DNA of 64,000 nucleotides from Vibrio aquaticus (GTDB lineage Bacteria > Pseudomonadota > Gammaproteobacteria > Enterobacterales > Vibrionaceae). Below the pieces are notes generated by a model. The model had not been told where the DNA came from. It did no database searches and was given only the letters and a program-made list of their open reading frames with translations. Shown piece after piece: positions 48,215 to 58,424 of this stretch. The position numbers and the translations under genes were made by a program. Position 1 is the stretch's first letter, and the number at the start of each line of letters is the position of its first letter. The stretch covers positions 62,001-126,000 of the forward strand of contig NZ_RXZH01000002.1 in the NCBI RefSeq assembly GCF_003970385.1, written 5' to 3'.

Positions 48215-49912
48215 GTGGATAAACCTTGGTTATCACGTTATCCAAGTGATGTGCCTGAGCATATCAACCCAGACCAATACCCATCTTTGGTGGAAATGTT
48301 TGAACAGTCAGTTCAAAAGTTTGCTGATCAGCCTGCATTTGTGAACATGGGCTCGGTAATGACGTTCCGCAAACTGGAAGAGCGTAGCCGTGCTTTTGCA
48401 GCTTACTTACAAAACGATCTCAAACTGCAAAAAGGTGATCGTGTTGCGCTTATGATGCCTAACCTGCTGCAATACCCTGTAGCCTTGTTTGGTGTTCTAC
48501 GTGCGGGTCTGATTGCGGTAAACGTAAACCCTCTTTATACACCACGCGAACTTGAGCATCAGTTGAATGACTCAGGCGCAAAAGCGATCGTGATTGTTTC
48601 TAACTTTGCGAATACGCTTGAGCAAGTCGTTGAAAATACGCCGGTTAAGCACGTTATTTTGACCAGCCTTGGTCAGATGCTACCGCGTGCAAAAGGGACG
48701 ATCGTTGACTTCGTTGTGAAATACGTAAAAGGCATGGTTCCTAAGTACGATCTGCCGGGTGCAATTTCGATGCGTAAGGCGCTGCACAAAGGGCGTCGTC
48801 TACAATACGTGAAGCCATTTATGTCGGGTGATGACATTGCTTTCTTGCAATACACTGGCGGCACAACAGGAGTAGCAAAAGGCGCAATCCTGACTCACCG
48901 CAATATGATTGCTAACGTGATGCAAGCGAAAGGCGCTTATGGTCCGGTTCTTTCTGAAGGTCGCGAGCTTGTGGTAACGGCATTGCCGCTTTATCACGTA
49001 TTTGCGTTAACCGTAAACTGTCTTCTGTTTGTTGAAATGGGCGGTCAAAACCTACTTATCACCAACCCGCGTGATATCCCTGGTTTCATCAAAGAGCTAC
49101 AGAAATACCCGTTCACAGCGATCACTGGCGTAAACACACTATTTAATGCCCTTGTAAACAATGAAGACTTCCACGAACTGAACTTTAGCAACTTGAAGCT
49201 TGCCGTCGGTGGCGGTATGGCTGTGCAACGCGCAGTCGCTGACGGATGGAAAAAGACCACTGGAGTCCATTTACTTGAAGGTTACGGCCTAACAGAGTGT
49301 TCACCGCTCGTAACAGGTAACCCATACGATCTAACTGACTACACGGGTGCGATTGGTTTACCTGTACCGTCTACTGAAGTAAGAATCGTCGATGATGAGG
49401 GTAACCCAGTATCTAATACTGAAGTGGGTGAACTTCAAGTTCGTGGCCCTCAGGTAATGCAAGGTTACTGGCAGCGTCCAGAAGCGACCAAAGAAGTGAT
49501 CAATGCGGAAGGCTGGCTATCAACGGGTGATATCGTTAAGTTCGATGATGAAGGCTTAATTCACATTGTTGACCGTAAGAAAGACATGATCTTGGTATCG
49601 GGCTTTAACGTTTATCCGAATGAAATCGAAGATGTGGTTGCTCTGCATGGCAAAGTGCTAGAAGTGGCCGCGATTGGTCAGCCGCATGAAGTGTCAGGCG
49701 AGTTGGTGAAAATCTATGTTGTTAAGCGCGATCCAAGCTTAACCAAAGAAGACATCATCGCACATTGTCGCCAGCACTTAACAGGCTACAAAGTGCCTAA
49801 GCTGGTGGAGTTTAAAGACGAGCTACCAAAAACCAACGTTGGTAAGATTCTTCGCCGAGTGCTTCGTGAAGAAAACGATGCTAACCTCGCGAAATCTGCT
49901 CAGGAACAATAG
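48215..49912 (+). CDS. fadD: long-chain fatty acyl-CoA ligase FadD
   Basis: The protein has 565 residues from GTG 48215, chosen because GAGGAG (48202-48207) is well spaced and because this start aligns with FadD proteins; an earlier GTG at 48119 would add 32 atypical residues. FadD activates imported fatty acids to acyl-CoA. The AMP-binding motif [12 protein letters not shown] begins at residue 213, and the FACS signature is near 430-455 ([22 protein letters not shown]). No FadR-type operator is evident in the 108 bases upstream. A strong terminator follows. Confidence 0.95.
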   Translation: MDKPWLSRYPSDVPEHINPDQYPSLVEMFEQSVQKFADQPAFVNMGSVMTFRKLEERSRAFAAYLQNDLKLQKGDRVALMMPNLLQYPVALFGVLRAGLIAVNVNPLYTPRELEHQLNDSGAKAIVIVSNFANTLEQVVENTPVKHVILTSLGQMLPRAKGTIVDFVVKYVKGMVPKYDLPGAISMRKALHKGRRLQYVKPFMSGDDIAFLQYTGGTTGVAKGAILTHRNMIANVMQAKGAYGPVLSEGRELVVTALPLYHVFALTVNCLLFVEMGGQNLLITNPRDIPGFIKELQKYPFTAITGVNTLFNALVNNEDFHELNFSNLKLAVGGGMAVQRAVADGWKKTTGVHLLEGYGLTECSPLVTGNPYDLTDYTGAIGLPVPSTEVRIVDDEGNPVSNTEVGELQVRGPQVMQGYWQRPEATKEVINAEGWLSTGDIVKFDDEGLIHIVDRKKDMILVSGFNVYPNEIEDVVALHGKVLEVAAIGQPHEVSGELVKIYVVKRDPSLTKEDIIAHCRQHLTGYKVPKLVEFKDELPKTNVGKILRRVLREENDANLAKSAQEQ

Positions 49913-49946
49913 AGTAACCGCAGCAAGACTAAGCGAATAATGATAG

Positions 49947-49976
49947 AATGCCGACAATTACCTGTCGGCATTTTTT
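49947..49976 (+). terminator. intrinsic terminator of fadD
   Basis: AATGCCGACA (49947-49956) and TGTCGGCATT (49963-49972) form a perfect 10-bp stem with a six-base loop, followed by TTTT. It ends the tsaB-to-fadD run before rnd. Confidence 0.9.
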
Positions 49977-50008
49977 ATGTCCGTTAAACCGCTCATAGTG
50001 AGAAGTTA

Positions 50009-51124
50009 GTGAACTATCAAATTATTACCCAAGCAGAGCAGCTAGAAGCTGTTTGCCAAAGTGCTCGAAACGTTGATGTTGTCATGCTCGATACTGAGTT
50101 CGTACGCACCCGTACTTACTATCCGCAGCTTGGTCTGATTCAGCTCTATGATGGTGAAACGCTATCCTTGATTGATCCGACAGTGATTGATGACATGAGT
50201 GCTTTTTCTGCGCTGCTGAAAGACACATCGGTTCTTAAAGTGCTGCATGCCTGTGGTGAAGATTTAGAAGTGTTCAACAACAGCTTTGGTTGCTTGCCTT
50301 ACCCAATGGTCGATACTCAGCTGATGGCTGCATTCCTTGGCCATGGCTTATCAACAGGCTTTGCTGCGTTGGTTGAAAACTACTTGGGTGTTGAGTTAGA
50401 TAAAAGCGAATCACGTACTGACTGGTTGGCAAGACCACTATCAGAAAAGCAGCTCGAATATGCGGCGGCAGATGTGTTCTACCTGCAGCCATTGTATGAG
50501 AAGTTGTTCGAGAAAATCACCCAAGCGGGCTGGTGGGAAGCGGCTCAACAAGAAAGTGACTTAGTGGCGTCTAAGCGCATCAAGAACGTTAATCAAGAGA
50601 TGGCGTACTTGGATGTGAAAGGAGCGTGGCAGCTTAAACCTCGTGAGTTGGCGATTCTAAAGCCGCTAGCAACTTGGCGACTAAAAGAAGCACTGCGCCG
50701 CGACTTAGCGCTGAACTTCGTTTTCAAAGAAAACGATTTGCTGACGATTGCCAAGCAGGGGATCCAAAATCGTAACCGCATGGAACAAGAGGGCATGGAT
50801 CCTCGCTCTGTACAGCGTCACAGCACTCGTATTATCTCGATTGTGAAGTCTGCAAAGATGACACCAGTCGATGAGTTCCCAGAGCCAATAGAGCGCTTAA
50901 TGGACATGCCTGGCTATAAACAGAAATTCAAAGTGCTGAAAGATGAAGTCAAACGTGCTTCTACTGCAAGTGGACTAGCGACAGAGTTCTTAGCGTCTAA
51001 GAAGCAGCTTAACCAGTTAATGAGTTGGGTATGGAAGAAAGACCGCGATCCTGCCAAGTTGCCGGATGTGATGCAAAGCTGGCGATTAGAGTTATTTGGT
51101 GAAAAGCTAAATAAACTGCTGTAA
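50009..51124 (+). CDS. rnd: ribonuclease D
   Basis: The protein has 371 residues from GTG 50009. RNase D is a 3'-5' exonuclease that trims tRNA and other stable RNA ends. The DEDDy active site is complete and falls at the E. coli positions: Asp28 and Glu30 (MLDTEFVRTRTYYP), Asp85 (HACGEDLEV), Tyr151 and Asp155 (YAAADVFYL). HRDC domains follow (about 210-370, with LKPRELAILKPLATWRLKEAL). The GTG start is preceded by AGAAG. A terminator shared with sulP follows. Confidence 0.95.
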   Translation: MNYQIITQAEQLEAVCQSARNVDVVMLDTEFVRTRTYYPQLGLIQLYDGETLSLIDPTVIDDMSAFSALLKDTSVLKVLHACGEDLEVFNNSFGCLPYPMVDTQLMAAFLGHGLSTGFAALVENYLGVELDKSESRTDWLARPLSEKQLEYAAADVFYLQPLYEKLFEKITQAGWWEAAQQESDLVASKRIKNVNQEMAYLDVKGAWQLKPRELAILKPLATWRLKEALRRDLALNFVFKENDLLTIAKQGIQNRNRMEQEGMDPRSVQRHSTRIISIVKSAKMTPVDEFPEPIERLMDMPGYKQKFKVLKDEVKRASTASGLATEFLASKKQLNQLMSWVWKKDRDPAKLPDVMQSWRLELFGEKLNKLL

Positions 51125-51162
51125 CTCTAAATAGTGAGTTTCTAACAAAAAATTCAGATACA

Positions 51163-51192
51163 AAAAGGGCTTCCAATTGGAAGCCCTTTTTT
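51163..51192 (+). terminator. bidirectional terminator between rnd and sulP
   Basis: AAAAGGGCTTCC (51163-51174) and GGAAGCCCTTTT (51179-51190) form a perfect 12-bp stem with loop AATT and T/A tails on both strands. It serves the convergent rnd and SulP genes. Confidence 0.92.
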
Positions 51193-51211
51193 AGTATTGC
51201 TTTAATAAGTC

Positions 51212-52759
51212 TTAGCTAGACATAACCTTATAGATTGGGTCTTCTGCGTCATTCACTTCAACTAGGCTACCTGCTTTATGCAGTGTTTTCACACAATCCT
51301 GGCTTAGGTGGCGCAGGTGCAGTGTTTTTCCAAGTGCAGAGTAACGTTCCGCGATGGTATCGATCGCTTCGATGGCTGAATGGTCAGTGACTCGAGAGTT
51401 AGCGAAATCGACGATGACATCTTGTGGGTCGTTTGGCGCATCAAATAGCTCAAGGAAGTTTGCTGTAGAGCCAAAGAATACAGGGCCGTTGATCTTGTAG
51501 ACTTTAGAGCCTTCTTCGTTAGTGTGCGTATCCGCGTAGATATGCTTAGCGTGCTGCCATGCAAACATAAGCGCAGAAGCGATAACACCAACAAATACGG
51601 CAACAGCAAGGTCAGTCAGTACTGTAACCACAGTGACTAGCACGATAACAAAGAAGTCTTGCTTCGGTACGCGGCGCGCAAGCTTGAACGTTGCCCATTC
51701 GAATGTACCAATTACAACCATAAACATCACACCAACCAGTGCGGCTAGTGGGATCATTTCAATCAGAGCAGAACCGAATAGGATGAACATTAAAAGTGCA
51801 ACCGCAGCAACGATACCCGATAGACGACCACGACCGCCTGAGTTTACGTTGATCATTGATTGACCGATCATCGCACAGCCACCCATTGCACCAAACACTG
51901 AACACGTCATGTTTGCCATGCCTTGGCCCACACACTCACGGTTAGACTGACCACGGGTATTGGTCATTTCATCAAGCACAGTTAGAGTCAGAAGAGACTC
52001 AATTAGGCCGATAGCCGCCAGGATGATTGCGTAAGGAAGAATGATGTAAAGTGTTTCAAGCGTGAATGGTACCGCTGGAATTGAGAACGTTGGTAGAGAG
52101 CCTGCAAGTGTCGCCGCTTCATCACCTGACATCGTACGTAGGAAGTCAACTACAGTGCGCGTTTCAAGGTCTAGGCCAACCACTAAAAGAGTTACCGTAA
52201 CAATCGCAACCAATGAAGATGGTACTGCTGTTGTCAGCTTTGGCAGGAAGTGGATGATACCCATAGTTAGTGCAACAAGACCCAGCATTAACATCATTTG
52301 ATCTTGTGGCAACCAAGTCAGTGCACCCGACAGATCTGGCGCTTTAAATTGGCCTAGCTGAGCAAGGAAGATCACGATAGCAAGACCGTTCACAAAACCG
52401 ATCATTACAGGGTGAGGGACGATGCGAATAAACTTACCAAGTTTAAATACACCTGCAGCGACCTGAATGATACCTGCTAGCATAATGGCAGCAAAAAGGT
52501 ATTGAACACCATGAGTGGCAACGAGAGAGACCATTACAACGGCCATCGCACCTGTTGCACCAGAAATCATACCTGGACGACCACCAAAGATAGACGTAAT
52601 AAGGCCGACGATAAATGCTGCGTAAAGACCAACCATTGGGTCAACGCCTGCTACGAATGCAAACGCAACCGCTTCAGGAACCAGAGCTAACGCTACCGTT
52701 AGACCTGATAAAACATCATTTTTTACAGAGTGTTTAGAAAATTGAGGAAATTCAAACAT
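51212..52759 (-). CDS. SulP-family inorganic anion transporter with STAS domain
   Basis: The protein has 515 residues. About ten to twelve membrane segments in residues 15-400 form the SLC26/SulP transport domain, starting with [33 protein letters not shown], the classic SulP N-terminal signature. A C-terminal STAS domain (about 415-510) contains [25 protein letters not shown]. SulP proteins carry sulfate, bicarbonate or other anions; the substrate here cannot be told. It is monocistronic with its own upstream region and a terminator shared with rnd. Confidence 0.92.
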   Translation of the reverse strand: MFEFPQFSKHSVKNDVLSGLTVALALVPEAVAFAFVAGVDPMVGLYAAFIVGLITSIFGGRPGMISGATGAMAVVMVSLVATHGVQYLFAAIMLAGIIQVAAGVFKLGKFIRIVPHPVMIGFVNGLAIVIFLAQLGQFKAPDLSGALTWLPQDQMMLMLGLVALTMGIIHFLPKLTTAVPSSLVAIVTVTLLVVGLDLETRTVVDFLRTMSGDEAATLAGSLPTFSIPAVPFTLETLYIILPYAIILAAIGLIESLLTLTVLDEMTNTRGQSNRECVGQGMANMTCSVFGAMGGCAMIGQSMINVNSGGRGRLSGIVAAVALLMFILFGSALIEMIPLAALVGVMFMVVIGTFEWATFKLARRVPKQDFFVIVLVTVVTVLTDLAVAVFVGVIASALMFAWQHAKHIYADTHTNEEGSKVYKINGPVFFGSTANFLELFDAPNDPQDVIVDFANSRVTDHSAIEAIDTIAERYSALGKTLHLRHLSQDCVKTLHKAGSLVEVNDAEDPIYKVMSS

Positions 52760-53014
52760 ATTTGCTCAGTTTGGCTAAGTGTTTAAGGGTTCTGAATTGT
52801 GTTTAGTCGCGCTGGGCAAAATGCAATGTAAAAGAGCTGGGGGACTAAATTATGACCATGAAGAGGATTCTCTAATCAGGTCGACAAAACAGATCGAGTC
52901 GGCGCATGCTACCGAAAAGTGTGATTAAGTTCAAGAATGAACCAGATATTGACCAATATTTGTGACAACTTGTTATCCCCATGACAAACCGCATTAAGCA
53001 TTTATGCTTGAAGA
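52760..53014 (-). promoter_or_regulatory. sulP upstream region
   Basis: This gap lies between the sulP start and the rne terminator. A possible minus-strand promoter has -35 TTGAAC (complement of 52929-52934), a 17-base spacer and -10 TAGCAT (complement of 52906-52911). The -35 resembles the consensus, while the -10 matches four of six bases. It would leave a leader of about 140 bases. No protein-coding signal was found. Confidence 0.3.
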
Positions 53015-53045
53015 TAAAAAAACAGCCTCTATTAAGAGGCTGTTT
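53015..53045 (-). terminator. intrinsic terminator of rne, minus strand
   Basis: On the minus strand AAACAGCCTCT and AGAGGCTGTTT (arms 53045-53035 and 53030-53020) form a perfect 11-bp stem with loop TAAT and a following T run. It lies 24 bases after the rne stop. Confidence 0.92.
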
Positions 53046-53068
53046 CTATTTGGTCAGCGTATGCGTAA

Positions 53069-56026
53069 TTAGAACGAAGGCTTCGTCATTACGGCACCGG
53101 CTTGGCTGCGAGCGACTTGGCTACCTGCACCACGTGATTCATAGCGTTCAGCTTTGAATGGTGCGGCATTCACAGTGATTTCTTTCATCTCTGTGCTGCC
53201 CGGTGCTTTTGCCATAGCGGCAGAGGCATGGCCTTTGAAGCTTTGAGGAACAACAATGTCAGAAGTCACGACTTTCGCTTCTTCAACCTTTGGTGCTTCT
53301 TCAACTACGGTTTCAACAACCGCAGGAGCTTCAACCACTGCTGGCGCTTCAGTTACAGGCTCAGGTTTTACTTGAGGAGTAACAGGAGCCGTCACTTCAA
53401 CTTCTGCTTCAACAACAGGCTGTTCGCGACGAACAATCACTTTACCCATCGCCATCTCAGGGCAAGCAAAGCCGCCTAGAGTTGCTACCGTTGTTTCTAC
53501 CTGCGTTTCAACCGCTTCTACTTTCTCTGCCTTCGCTTTGTGTTTCGGTGTTGGCTTAGTGATACCGTAGCTTGGCATTACTTTGCCCATCGCCATCTCA
53601 GGAGAGGCTACACCACCTTTACGTAGGCGGAATGGGTTAGGGCGGCGATCGCGACCACGACGACGGCGTTGACCACTTGCACGTAAGTGACGTGGTGAAC
53701 GACGATTGCGGCGTTGTTTCGGTTGCTCTGTTGATTCTTCAGCGTTTGCTTCTACTGCTTTTTCTTCCACAGTGTCTGCTTTTGCTTCTGTTTGAACCAG
53801 TTTCGCTTCTTCGTCAGCTTTCGCTTTGTTAGCTTGGTCTTTAACACGTACTTGCTTAGTTAGCTTGCGACGTTGACGACGCTCTTTAACTTTTGCCGCT
53901 TTCTCTTCAGTGCGCTCTTTACGTGTGTCTGGCTTTTCGCTGGTTTGAGCGTCTGCTGCCAGTTTTAGACCTTCTTCAGCTACCTTACTTGGCTTAGCAT
54001 CGTCACGCTTGTTACGGCGGTCTTGCTTAGGCTTACGGTTTTGCTGTTTACGCTCGTTAGGCTTCGCTTCGCTCGCAGCTTCATCGCGATTGTTTTTGCG
54101 GCGGTTGTCGCGTTTATCATCACGATTTTCGTTGCGATTGTCGTTACGGTTATCGCGGTTGTTACGGCGACGGTTATCGTTACGATTGCGGCGGTTACGG
54201 TTATTGCGGTTACCTTCGCGGCGCTCTTTAGTTTTTTGTTCTTCTTCTTCTTTCTTCTCTTCTTCTTTTTCAGAAGAACCGAATAGGAAGCTACCAAGCG
54301 CTTTAAAGAAGCGGCTAACCAAACCAGGTTGAGTCTCTTCTTCTGCAACTTGTGGTTTTGCCTTCTTCTCAGGTGCTTTTGCGACAGGCGCAGGAGCAAC
54401 AGGAGCCGGTGTTTGGCTAGGAGATGCGAAGCCTTTTAGTGCAGGCTCTTCAATCTTCTTAGGTTTTGCTTCTACTTCTACAGGTTCACGACCTTCCGCT
54501 TCTTTCATTGCTTCCAGTTTTTTCGGTAGCAAGTAAGAAAGCAGATCAAACTCTTCGCCTTCACGAACACGGATCACATCGAAATGCGGTGTTTCCATGT
54601 CTGAGTTAGGTACAACCGTGATTTTAACTTCTTGGTTCTTCTCAATGTGGTTCACTGAGCGACGCTTTTCGTTCAGAAGGTAAGAAGCAATAGGAACAGG
54701 CACAACGGCAAGAACTTGAGCCGTATTGTCTTTTAGAGCTTCTTCTTCAATCAAACGAAGAACAGAAAGAGCCAGTGATTCGTTATCACGTACAACACCA
54801 GTACCTGTACAGCGAGGACAGATGTGGTGGCTTGCTTCAGCTAGAGAAGGGCTTAGACGTTGACGTGACATTTCTAATAGACCAAAACGAGAAATTCGGC
54901 CGATTTGTACACGTGCACGGTCCATGCGAACAGAATCGCGTAGACGGTTTTCTACTTCACGTTGGTGACGAACTGGCGTCATGTCGATGAAGTCGATAAC
55001 CACTAGACCACCTAAATCACGCAGACGTAACTGACGAGCAATCTCTTCTGCTGCTTCTAGGTTGGTATTGAGTGCTGTTTCTTCGATATCGCCGCCCTTT
55101 GTTGCACGAGCAGAGTTGATATCGATTGAAGTAAGTGCTTCCGTTGGGTCAATAACGATCGAGCCACCAGAAGGTAGGCGAACTTCGCGTTGGAACGCTG
55201 ATTCGATCTGACTTTCGATTTGGTAGTGGCTAAACAGCGGTACTTCGCCATCGTATTTTTTAACACGGTTTACGAAATCAGGACGTACAAGGCGGATATG
55301 CTCAAGTGCGCGTTCGTAAATCGTGTTGCTGTCGATAAGGATTTCGCCAATATCACGACGTAAATAGTCGCGAATTGCACGAACAATCACGTTACTTTCT
55401 TGGTGAATCAAGAAAGGTGCAGCGTTAGAGTCAGAAGCTTGTTTGATTGCGCCCCAGTGGTTCAGAAGCACGTTTAAATCCCACTCTAGCTCTTCAGCAC
55501 TCTTACCAACACCAGCTGTACGAACGATCAGACCCATGCCTTGTGGCAGTTCTAACGTGCTTAAAGCCGCTTTCAGTTGAGTGCGTTCGTCACCTTCGAT
55601 ACGGCGAGAAATACCACCGGCACGAGGGTTGTTTGGCATAAGAACTAGGTAACTACCTGCGAGAGAGATAAACGTTGTTAGAGCAGCGCCTTTGCTGCCA
55701 CGTTCTTCTTTTTCAACTTGTACGATTACTTCTTGGCCTTCAGTAAGCACTTCTTTAATGCTAGGACGGCCTTGATATGTGTAACCTTCAGGGAAGTATT
55801 CTCGGGCAATTTCTTTAAGAGGGAGGAAACCGTGTCTTTCTGCACCGTAGTCAACAAAAGCCGCTTCTAGGCTTGGTTCGATGCGTGTGATACGTCCTTT
55901 GTAGATATTTGCTTTCTTTGATTCATGACCAGGGCTTTCGATATCCAAATCGAATAGACGCTGACCATCAACTAAAGCAACACGCAACTCTTCTTTTTGA
56001 GTTGCGTTAATTAACATTCTTTTCAT
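53069..56026 (-). CDS. rne: ribonuclease E
   Basis: The protein has 985 residues. RNase E is the endonuclease scaffold of the RNA degradosome at the inner membrane. The catalytic half (1-520) has the S1 domain (about 35-125), metal-binding Asp302 and Asp345 ([22 protein letters not shown]) and the zinc link CPRC (C403, C406). The C-terminal half is disordered: an amphipathic membrane-binding stretch near 577-592 ([16 protein letters not shown]), a very long Arg/Asn/Asp-rich segment (about 605-690), and duplicated PEMAMGK motifs. The last part, [12 protein letters not shown], resembles the PNPase-binding end of E. coli RNase E. Confidence 0.97.
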   Translation of the reverse strand: MKRMLINATQKEELRVALVDGQRLFDLDIESPGHESKKANIYKGRITRIEPSLEAAFVDYGAERHGFLPLKEIAREYFPEGYTYQGRPSIKEVLTEGQEVIVQVEKEERGSKGAALTTFISLAGSYLVLMPNNPRAGGISRRIEGDERTQLKAALSTLELPQGMGLIVRTAGVGKSAEELEWDLNVLLNHWGAIKQASDSNAAPFLIHQESNVIVRAIRDYLRRDIGEILIDSNTIYERALEHIRLVRPDFVNRVKKYDGEVPLFSHYQIESQIESAFQREVRLPSGGSIVIDPTEALTSIDINSARATKGGDIEETALNTNLEAAEEIARQLRLRDLGGLVVIDFIDMTPVRHQREVENRLRDSVRMDRARVQIGRISRFGLLEMSRQRLSPSLAEASHHICPRCTGTGVVRDNESLALSVLRLIEEEALKDNTAQVLAVVPVPIASYLLNEKRRSVNHIEKNQEVKITVVPNSDMETPHFDVIRVREGEEFDLLSYLLPKKLEAMKEAEGREPVEVEAKPKKIEEPALKGFASPSQTPAPVAPAPVAKAPEKKAKPQVAEEETQPGLVSRFFKALGSFLFGSSEKEEEKKEEEEQKTKERREGNRNNRNRRNRNDNRRRNNRDNRNDNRNENRDDKRDNRRKNNRDEAASEAKPNERKQQNRKPKQDRRNKRDDAKPSKVAEEGLKLAADAQTSEKPDTRKERTEEKAAKVKERRQRRKLTKQVRVKDQANKAKADEEAKLVQTEAKADTVEEKAVEANAEESTEQPKQRRNRRSPRHLRASGQRRRRGRDRRPNPFRLRKGGVASPEMAMGKVMPSYGITKPTPKHKAKAEKVEAVETQVETTVATLGGFACPEMAMGKVIVRREQPVVEAEVEVTAPVTPQVKPEPVTEAPAVVEAPAVVETVVEEAPKVEEAKVVTSDIVVPQSFKGHASAAMAKAPGSTEMKEITVNAAPFKAERYESRGAGSQVARSQAGAVMTKPSF

Positions 56027-56358
56027 TGATAAATCTCGTTGTCATTTTTTGTTTTTGTTCTTGTCATTGCAGTCGCGTTCATGGTGCCTGATCCCATGGC
56101 TTAATCGTTTGCAGCCTCCCGGCTGGAGGGATGCTCTCGGGCACTTCAGTCTCACAAGCTTTTCTCGTTCAGCTTGTAAGCCGCATTGTGGCGGTAAATA
56201 CTCAACATGTGAGCGACGAGTAGGTGACAAGACTGCTAACCTCGAAAATGTCTTACGCCGTATGCAGCATTTTGGTAAATTAGCGAGCTACTCAAACTAT
56301 TGCTCAAATATGGGGAGGTTTGTTTAAAATGCAACCAACTCATATATTGCAGGTGTGA
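56027..56358 (-). promoter_or_regulatory. long structured 5' leader of rne (rne5-like)
   Basis: From the likely promoter at 56359-56387 the rne mRNA would carry a leader of about 325 bases, similar to the long autoregulatory leader of E. coli rne. Minus-strand hairpins include ACCGC/GCGGC-type pairing around CACAAT (56181-56195), ACAAGCT/AGCTTGT (56154-56178) and CCTCC/GGAGG (56115-56129). RNase E senses such hairpins in its own leader to adjust mRNA stability. A 62-codon reading frame inside is taken as accidental. Confidence 0.6.
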
Positions 56359-56387
56359 ACTATAGCAGTACCCACTAAACTCAGCAA
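56359..56387 (-). promoter_or_regulatory. sigma-70 promoter of rne, minus strand
   Basis: On the minus strand -35 TTGCTG (complement of 56382-56387) and -10 TATAGT (complement of 56359-56364) are separated by 17 bases. The -10 is preceded by TGC, close to an extended -10. The distance to the rne ATG (about 325 bases) fits a long regulatory leader. Confidence 0.6.
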
Positions 56388-56585
56388 TCTGCTTTATAAT
56401 AAATCAGAGAAAAAGCCGTTTTTGATGAGGCTAAGTGCTTGTTTTAAATCTGCAATTGAGCGGATTTTTGAAAATTGTAAATAAAACGGTGGATTTTTAT
56501 CCGTAGCGGATTTGAGATTCAGTCTTATTAACGCTATTTTCCATTTTGTTGCTAAGAAAATGTGATTCTGCGCAACTTTGGGTGT

Positions 56586-56597
56586 TAGAATAAACGC
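56586..56597 (+). promoter_or_regulatory. -10 element abutting the rluC start codon
   Basis: TAGAAT (56586-56591) is followed by six bases and then the rluC ATG (56598). Transcription would start at or near the A of ATG. No Shine-Dalgarno is visible before the ATG. The -35 side (TGATTC, 56563-56568, 17-base spacer) is weak. Confidence 0.45.
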
Positions 56598-57542
56598 ATG
56601 AGTGAAATTAGAACAAAAGTCCAATTCGTCGACATTGACGAAGATATGGCCGGTCAGCGTATTGATAACTTCTTACGTAACCAGTTAAAAAGCATCCCGA
56701 AAAGCATGGTTTACCGAATCTTGCGTAAGGGTGAAGTCCGCGTAAATAAAAAGCGCATCAAAGCTGAATATAAGCTTCAAGCGGGTGACTTGGTTCGTAT
56801 CCCACCAGTCACGATTGAAGAAAAAGCAGAAGAAGTCGCTCCGAGCACGAAACTGAACAAAGTTTCTGAGCTTGAGAACAAGATCATCTACGAAGATGAT
56901 CATATGCTTATTCTCAATAAACCTTCTGGTACCGCAGTTCATGGTGGCAGTGGCCTTAAGTTTGGTGCCATTGAAGCCTTAAGAGCACTTAGACCAGATG
57001 CTCGTTTCTTAGAGTTGGTGCACCGTATTGACCGTGATACGTCGGGCATTTTGCTGGTGGCTAAAAAGCGTTCAGCATTACGTCACTTGCAAGCTCAGTT
57101 TCGTGAAAAGACGGTTAAAAAATTCTATTTTGCTCTCGTCATGGGGCAGTGGAAGAACAACTGCAAGGTGGTGAATGCGCCTCTGCTAAAAAACGAAGTG
57201 AACAGCATTGTTCGTGTGAACCCGAAAGGTAAGCCATCGGAGACTCGTTTTAAGATCATCGAGAAGTTCGCTCAGGCGACTTTGGTTCAAGCGAGTCCTA
57301 TTACAGGCCGCACACACCAAATTCGTGTTCACACGCAGTACACCGGCCATCCAATAGCTTGGGATGATCGATATGGCGATCGCCGTTTTGATGCATACAC
57401 CGGACAAGTTGGGTTAGATCGTTTGTTCTTACATGCGGCGAATATTAAGTTCCAGCACCCGTCCAATGATGAGTGGATGGAGATTAACGCGCCAATGGAA
57501 GCTAGATTAGAGAAAGCCTTGGCTGGTTTGCGTAAGCTATAA
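56598..57542 (+). CDS. rluC: 23S rRNA pseudouridine(955/2504/2580) synthase RluC
   Basis: The protein has 314 residues. An N-terminal S4 RNA-binding domain (about 18-70, RIDNFLRNQLKSIPKSMVYRIL) precedes the RluA-type catalytic domain with HRIDRDTSG; the catalytic Asp is residue 145. RluC modifies three uridines of 23S rRNA near the peptidyl transferase centre. The gene is divergent from rne, as in E. coli, so the two RNA-processing genes share a 570-base control region. The mRNA appears leaderless: the -10 box is six bases from the ATG and there is no ribosome site. Confidence 0.95.
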   Translation: MSEIRTKVQFVDIDEDMAGQRIDNFLRNQLKSIPKSMVYRILRKGEVRVNKKRIKAEYKLQAGDLVRIPPVTIEEKAEEVAPSTKLNKVSELENKIIYEDDHMLILNKPSGTAVHGGSGLKFGAIEALRALRPDARFLELVHRIDRDTSGILLVAKKRSALRHLQAQFREKTVKKFYFALVMGQWKNNCKVVNAPLLKNEVNSIVRVNPKGKPSETRFKIIEKFAQATLVQASPITGRTHQIRVHTQYTGHPIAWDDRYGDRRFDAYTGQVGLDRLFLHAANIKFQHPSNDEWMEINAPMEARLEKALAGLRKL

Positions 57543-57544
57543 AG

Positions 57545-57649
57545 CGTCATTCCTTAGAGTGACGAAGGAGCGAGTAGGGAATCTCTTGAGGTTTTCGACT
57601 CGCTTCTAGAGATCCTCAACTCTTTCGTTCCTCACTCTCGAGGATGACG
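57545..57649. repeat. 105-bp imperfect palindrome between rluC and maf
   Basis: The left part (CGTCAT at 57545, then AGAGTGACGAAGGAGCGAG) and the reverse complement of the right part (ending ATGACG at 57649) align over about 42 bases with roughly 70 percent identity and both run to an ATCTCT block. RNA from it would fold into one long hairpin. The style is that of a dispersed intergenic palindrome (REP/MITE-like) of Vibrio genomes. A second smaller inverted pair lies at 57659-57687. It may end transcripts of both convergent genes. Confidence 0.6.
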
Positions 57650-57694
57650 GCAATAGCTGAGGTTGGAGCGTTACGTAGTTCCACCCTCACTATA

Positions 57695-58276
57695 TTAAAG
57701 CACCTCAAACCCTTGCGCTTCGAGCATATCAATCAAGTCGATTAACGGCAGCCCGACTAGCGTATTAGGATCTTTTCCTTCTAAACGCTCAAACAATGCA
57801 ATACCCAACCCTTCGCTTTTAAAGCTTCCCGCGCAGTAAAACGGTTCTTCTTTATCGACGTAGTTAGCGATTTGGCTGTCTGTCAGGTTTCGAAAATGCA
57901 CAGTGAAGGTATCAACTTTTACATCTGTTTGTTTCGTGCTCGAATTATAGATTGCTAGGCCGGTGTAAAAGGTAATCGCTTGACCACTTTGTTGTGTCAG
58001 TTGCTTGATGGCTTTTTCTCGAGTGAGAGGCTTACCAATGATCTCACCGTTGATCACACACACTTGATCACTACCGATGATTAAACTCGGACGCTCAATT
58101 GTGCACGATTGAGCTTTTCCAGCGGCTAAGCGCTTGACTAACTCGAGTGGTGTTTCGTTTTCGAAAGGTGTTTCGTCAAAGTCTGGAGAAGCCGTTTCAA
58201 ACTTAATTGCCAATTTATTGAGCAGTTGTTGACGGTATGGCGATGTCGACGCTAAAACTAGTTGGTAATTCTGCAT
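57695..58276 (-). CDS. yceF: Maf-family nucleotide pyrophosphatase, YceF type (7-methyl-GTP)
   Basis: The protein has 193 residues. The Maf fold is shown by [17 protein letters not shown] (6-22), the conserved SPDFDE (29-34) and [20 protein letters not shown] (67-86) with catalytic Asp70. The sequence and its neighbourhood next to yceD-rpmF match E. coli YceF, which hydrolyses m7GTP and related nucleotides to keep them out of nucleic acids. It is divergent from yceD; the shared 148-base gap carries both promoters. Confidence 0.92.
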   Translation of the reverse strand: MQNYQLVLASTSPYRQQLLNKLAIKFETASPDFDETPFENETPLELVKRLAAGKAQSCTIERPSLIIGSDQVCVINGEIIGKPLTREKAIKQLTQQSGQAITFYTGLAIYNSSTKQTDVKVDTFTVHFRNLTDSQIANYVDKEEPFYCAGSFKSEGLGIALFERLEGKDPNTLVGLPLIDLIDMLEAQGFEVL

Positions 58277-58386
58277 TTTAATTTACAATCTGTTGGCGGG
58301 TTAGTGTGAGCTTAATCGATATTATGGTTGTGATACTAGCTCTCTCGCTGGAAAGGAAAAAAAGTACACTTTTTTGCCCTTTTTCT

Positions 58387-58415
58387 TTGACTATAAACGA
58401 TTTGGAAGATAGAAT
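58387..58415 (+). promoter_or_regulatory. sigma-70 promoter of yceD-rpmF-pls/fab cluster
   Basis: -35 TTGACT (58387-58392) and -10 TAGAAT (58410-58415) have a perfect 17-base spacer. The -10 ends nine bases before the yceD ATG (58425), so the transcript would have a leader of only about two or three bases. No Shine-Dalgarno precedes the ATG (TCGCGCCCT). Confidence 0.65.
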
Positions 58416-58424
58416 TCGCGCCCT

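Noticed and set aside
54088..54225. Short repeated CGGTTATCGTTACG-like units resembling a direct-repeat array
   Set aside because: They are codon-level repeats encoding the Arg/Asn/Asp tract of RNase E, with irregular spacing and no unique spacers, so not a CRISPR array.
54009..54332. Long Arg/Ser/Leu-rich reading frames on the plus strand inside rne
   Set aside because: They are antisense images of the Arg/Asn-rich repeat tract of RNase E; composition is low-complexity and there is no ribosome site.
56042..56230. 62-codon minus-strand frame in the rne leader
   Set aside because: It lies in the structured leader; the sequence is explained by hairpins and shows no protein-like character or ribosome site.
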